This document shows positions 34,111-36,375 of a stretch of 36,375 bases of DNA, in pieces. A model generated the notes under the pieces. That model was not told the origin of the DNA. It saw nothing but the letters and a program-made list of their open reading frames with translations, and ran no database searches. Source of the stretch: Gemmatimonadota bacterium (lineage in GTDB: Bacteria > Gemmatimonadota > Gemmatimonadetes > Longimicrobiales > Longimicrobiaceae); NCBI GenBank assembly GCA_028287185.1, contig JAQBQD010000149.1, positions 1-36,375 on the forward strand. Direction: 5' to 3'. Each line of letters opens with the position of its first letter. The first letter of the stretch is position 1. The translations under genes and the position numbers were made by a program.

Positions 34111-36299
34111 GCGCCCCCTCCCCCGTCCTGCTGCCGCGCCTCCAGGGCGCGCCCGTCCGCCCCCGGCCCCCCGGCGGCGCGACCGCGCGCGTGCTGCGGA
34201 GGTGTGCGTGCGGCGGCGGCGGCGTGGCGGGGCAATGCGAGGAGTGCCGGAAGAAGCGCCTGCAGCGATCGGCGGCGGGAGCCGGGCCGGAGACCGCTCC
34301 GGCCGGGGTGCACGACGTGCTGCGCTCGCCCGGGCAGCCGCTGGACGCGGGGACGCGGGCCTTCATGGAGCCGCGCTTCGGGCATTCGTTCGCGGACGTG
34401 CGCGTCCACGCGGACGGCGCCGCGGCGGAGTCCGCGCGATCCGTCGGGGCGCGGGCCTACGTGGTGGGATCGAGCGTCGTCTTCGGAAGCGGGATCTTCG
34501 CGCCTGGATCGGCGGACGGCCGGCGGCTGATCGCCCACGAGCTCGCGCACGTCGTGCAGCAGTCCGCGTCGGCGGCATCCCCGTCGACCCTCAGCCGATC
34601 GCTGGAGGTGGGCTCCACGGACGCGCCCGAGGAGCGCGAGGCGAGCGCCGTGGCCGAGCGCGTGGCGTCCGCGCAGCCCGTCCCGCACGCCGGCCGGTGG
34701 AGCGGCGGAGCGGGCGGCGGAGTGCCGCGGGTGATGCGCGACCCCGACCCTGCGGCGGCGGCGGCGTACCCCACGGTGGACCAGCGCGGGCAGATCCAGG
34801 GCGTGCTGAACCCGCAGGAAGCGGCCGCGGCAGCCACCGGGGGCAGCGTGCCGGCGGTGGACAGCGCCACGCAGTTCCGCCAGGACATCGCCGCCGACAT
34901 GCACGACTACATCGTGAACCGCGTGCTGCCGCCCGCCCAGGCCCGCCAGGCCTCGCCGGTGTCGCTGGCGCTGCCCGAGGTGCACGGCCTGGCCGACGTG
35001 GCCCAGGCGCGGGTGCAGGGCTTCTTCGGCTCGTACCTGCAGGCCGCCGCGCCCACCCGCAGCGCGGCGGAGCGGACCCGCATCTCGTCGCTCCAGCTTC
35101 GCGGCGAGACGCACCTGGTGTCGCAGTTCCCGGGCGGGTTCGACGACGTGGCGTGCAACTGGGTGGCGTCGCGCATGGGGACCGTGCAGGGGGGCCGCGC
35201 GCTGTCCAACCACAACGTGCTGGCCAGCTCCGAGGCCGCCAAGCACCGCTGCCCGCTGCCGTGCCCCGCGCCGGCGCCGGTGGCCCAGCCGGGCGCCCAG
35301 CGCGACCAGGCGCTCTTCGACCGGGCGCACGGCGAGATCCTGTGCGCCGACCGGGCGGACGTGCTCACCATCGTGCAGAACGGCCCCAGCTTCGAGCGGC
35401 CGGGCGACGTCTTCATCCAGTCGCAGCTCGTGCAGCGCCAGGGCGAGACGGCGGACGTCACGCGCCGCCGGGGCCGGTGGGAGGCGCTGGGCTCGCTCGT
35501 GCACGAGATGCTGCACGACGTGGCGCACGAGCGCTTCCGCGACGGCGTGCGTGGCCTGGAGCGCTCGGCCGACGCCGTGGAGGGGTTCGCCGAGTACTTC
35601 ACGCGCCAGGTGCACGACGACCTGCGCACGCGCGCGGCCTCGGACGCGGCGCTGCGGGCTTCCATCGAAGGGGTGGCGGCCCCCACGGACCCGGCGATCG
35701 CCGTGCAGCGCACGGGCGGGCTGTACCAGCCGGGGGTGGACGCGGCCAATCGCATCATCGCCATCGTGGGCGGCAACGAGCAGAACCTGCGGGCGGCGTA
35801 CTTCCTGGGGCGGGTGGAGATGCTGGGCCTGGGCGGATGGAACGAGGCCGACGCGCGCCGCCGGGAAGCGCTGCGCCACCCGGCCAACGAGCTGGGCTTC
35901 GGCGCGGCGCTGCTCCAGGGCTCGGGCGGCTACTTCGACGTGCGCTACTCGCGCGTGCTGGTGGGGCGCGGGGGCTCGTTCCAGCTCACCGTGGGCGGCG
36001 ACGTCAGCTACCTGACCGACGGCAGCAGGCTGGGCGTGGGCGGCGGCGTGGGGCTGCGCTACCAGTGGCCCAACATCTACCTCCAGGCGGGTGCCGGCCT
36101 GGGCGTGAGCGGATCCGTGGGCCAGCCGGCGGAGCAGACCATCCGCCTGGACGTGATCCCCGAGCTCCGCGCGGGGGTGCGCATCGGGGCGGTGCGGATC
36201 GGGGCCGGCGCGCTGCTGCTGGTTCCCGCCGCGGGCGGGCCCGTGGCCGACCGCACGGTGCGGCTCGGCGGGCTGGTCGGGCTTTCCCTGGACCTGTGA
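34107..36299 (+). CDS. DUF4157 cargo protein with zincin domain and beta-rich C-terminus
   Basis: This 730-residue protein is the largest cargo in the window. Zinc ribbon CACGGGGVAGQCEECRKKR (residues about 31-50) is followed by a full DUF4157 domain (AFMEPRFGHSFADVRVHADG; HELAHVVQQ starting at H144; SLEVGSTDAPEEREASAVAE). A helical region then leads to a second zinc motif, HEMLHDVAHE (from H466), with EGFAEYFTRQVHDD downstream supplying a likely third ligand. The last 120 residues (from about 610) are alternating hydrophobic/polar beta strands rich in glycine (FQLTVGGDVSYLTDG, GVGGGVGLRYQWPNIYLQAG, VRIGAVRIGAGALLLVP), resembling a beta-barrel or beta-meander. It overlaps both neighbours by one to four bases. 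Confidence 0.85.
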   Translation: MSAPSPVLLPRLQGAPVRPRPPGGATARVLRRCACGGGGVAGQCEECRKKRLQRSAAGAGPETAPAGVHDVLRSPGQPLDAGTRAFMEPRFGHSFADVRVHADGAAAESARSVGARAYVVGSSVVFGSGIFAPGSADGRRLIAHELAHVVQQSASAASPSTLSRSLEVGSTDAPEEREASAVAERVASAQPVPHAGRWSGGAGGGVPRVMRDPDPAAAAAYPTVDQRGQIQGVLNPQEAAAAATGGSVPAVDSATQFRQDIAADMHDYIVNRVLPPAQARQASPVSLALPEVHGLADVAQARVQGFFGSYLQAAAPTRSAAERTRISSLQLRGETHLVSQFPGGFDDVACNWVASRMGTVQGGRALSNHNVLASSEAAKHRCPLPCPAPAPVAQPGAQRDQALFDRAHGEILCADRADVLTIVQNGPSFERPGDVFIQSQLVQRQGETADVTRRRGRWEALGSLVHEMLHDVAHERFRDGVRGLERSADAVEGFAEYFTRQVHDDLRTRAASDAALRASIEGVAAPTDPAIAVQRTGGLYQPGVDAANRIIAIVGGNEQNLRAAYFLGRVEMLGLGGWNEADARRREALRHPANELGFGAALLQGSGGYFDVRYSRVLVGRGGSFQLTVGGDVSYLTDGSRLGVGGGVGLRYQWPNIYLQAGAGLGVSGSVGQPAEQTIRLDVIPELRAGVRIGAVRIGAGALLLVPAAGGPVADRTVRLGGLVGLSLDL
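34323..34564 (+). repeat. DUF4157-encoding DNA repeat, copy B
   Basis: Partner of the repeat at 33163-33404, same length and no gaps. Two more diverged copies encode the cores of the genes at 27555 and 29147, and two internally deleted copies lie in the genes at 30247 and 31802. Confidence 0.7.
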
Positions 36300-36375
36300 T
36301 GGAGCCGACCCCCATGCGGCGTCTCGCCCCGGCTCCGTCCGCCCTGCCCGCCCGGCGCCCCGCCGCGCCGGTCCT
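36299..36375 (+). CDS. Next probable cargo gene, N-terminal fragment cut by window end
   Basis: An ATG at 36299 shares one base with the upstream stop (TGATG), and the frame stays open to the end. Only about 25 residues are visible, beginning MEPTPMRRLAPAPSALPARR. This Pro/Ala/Arg-rich N-terminus resembles those of the preceding DUF4157 proteins, and the tight spacing continues the operon. The DUF4157 core itself would lie beyond the window, so the assignment is by context. A GTG at 36296 in the same frame is another possible start. Confidence 0.5.
   Translation, partial: MEPTPMRRLAPAPSALPARRPAAPV

Noticed and set aside
27555-36375. Search for immunity genes between cargo genes
   Set aside because: All cargo genes overlap or nearly touch; there is no room for an immunity protein in the plus-strand operon, and minus-strand frames look like shadows.

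Overview
The window is very GC-rich DNA with densely packed genes. Several traits together suggest a Gemmatimonadota bacterium of the Longimicrobium type: a SARP/TolB-like/TPR fusion regulator, a KorAB pair linked to a GltD-like ferredoxin oxidoreductase, a contractile injection system (CIS) with DUF4157 proteins, and frequent GTG starts. This assignment is an inference from gene content. A myxobacterial or other high-GC origin cannot be excluded without a 16S rRNA or marker-gene search. I saw no tRNA, rRNA, insertion sequence or CRISPR array.

Layout. (1) 1-4444, plus strand: the end of a TolC-type outer-membrane factor, then a lipoprotein membrane-fusion adaptor and an RND pump, all translationally coupled; together they make a tripartite efflux pump. 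(2) 4685-8080, plus strand: three stand-alone exported or membrane-linked proteins (metallophosphoesterase, YVTN beta-propeller, PAP2 phosphatase), separated by hairpin-bearing gaps. (3) 8248-13072, minus strand: a three-gene operon encoding a GltD-like flavoprotein with ferredoxin domains, then KorA and KorB, a 2-oxoacid:ferredoxin oxidoreductase module. (4) 13395-14825: an unrecognised 476-residue protein with an internal duplication. (5) 14848-17430, minus strand: a large SARP-type regulator divergent from the injection-system operon. (6) 18098 to the window end, plus strand: a contractile injection system operon.

The CIS operon is the most interesting part. Structural and assembly genes come first: sheath, inner tube, a zinc-ribbon gp26-like baseplate assembly protein, an 802-residue disordered protein with repeated short motifs, a DUF4255/Pvc16-type terminator, an AAA+ ATPase and a 98-residue conserved-looking protein. 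They are followed without a break by at least seven modular cargo genes, the last cut by the window edge. Four cargo proteins carry a complete DUF4157 (eCIS-core) domain and two carry an internally deleted version. The C-terminal halves all differ: a DUF6310/PD-(D/E)XK-like nuclease candidate, three zincin-type metalloprotease candidates (one followed by a beta-rich tail), a NodB/CE4-type polysaccharide deacetylase, and one unknown domain. Nearly all genes in the operon overlap by a few bases, so structure, loading and cargo are probably translated together. Hub, spike, wedge and tape-measure genes are absent and would be expected downstream of the window or elsewhere.

Start sites were chosen by family N-termini, Shine-Dalgarno sequence and overlap with the previous stop. 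Functions of the cargo domains are predictions from visible motifs only; no database search was possible.
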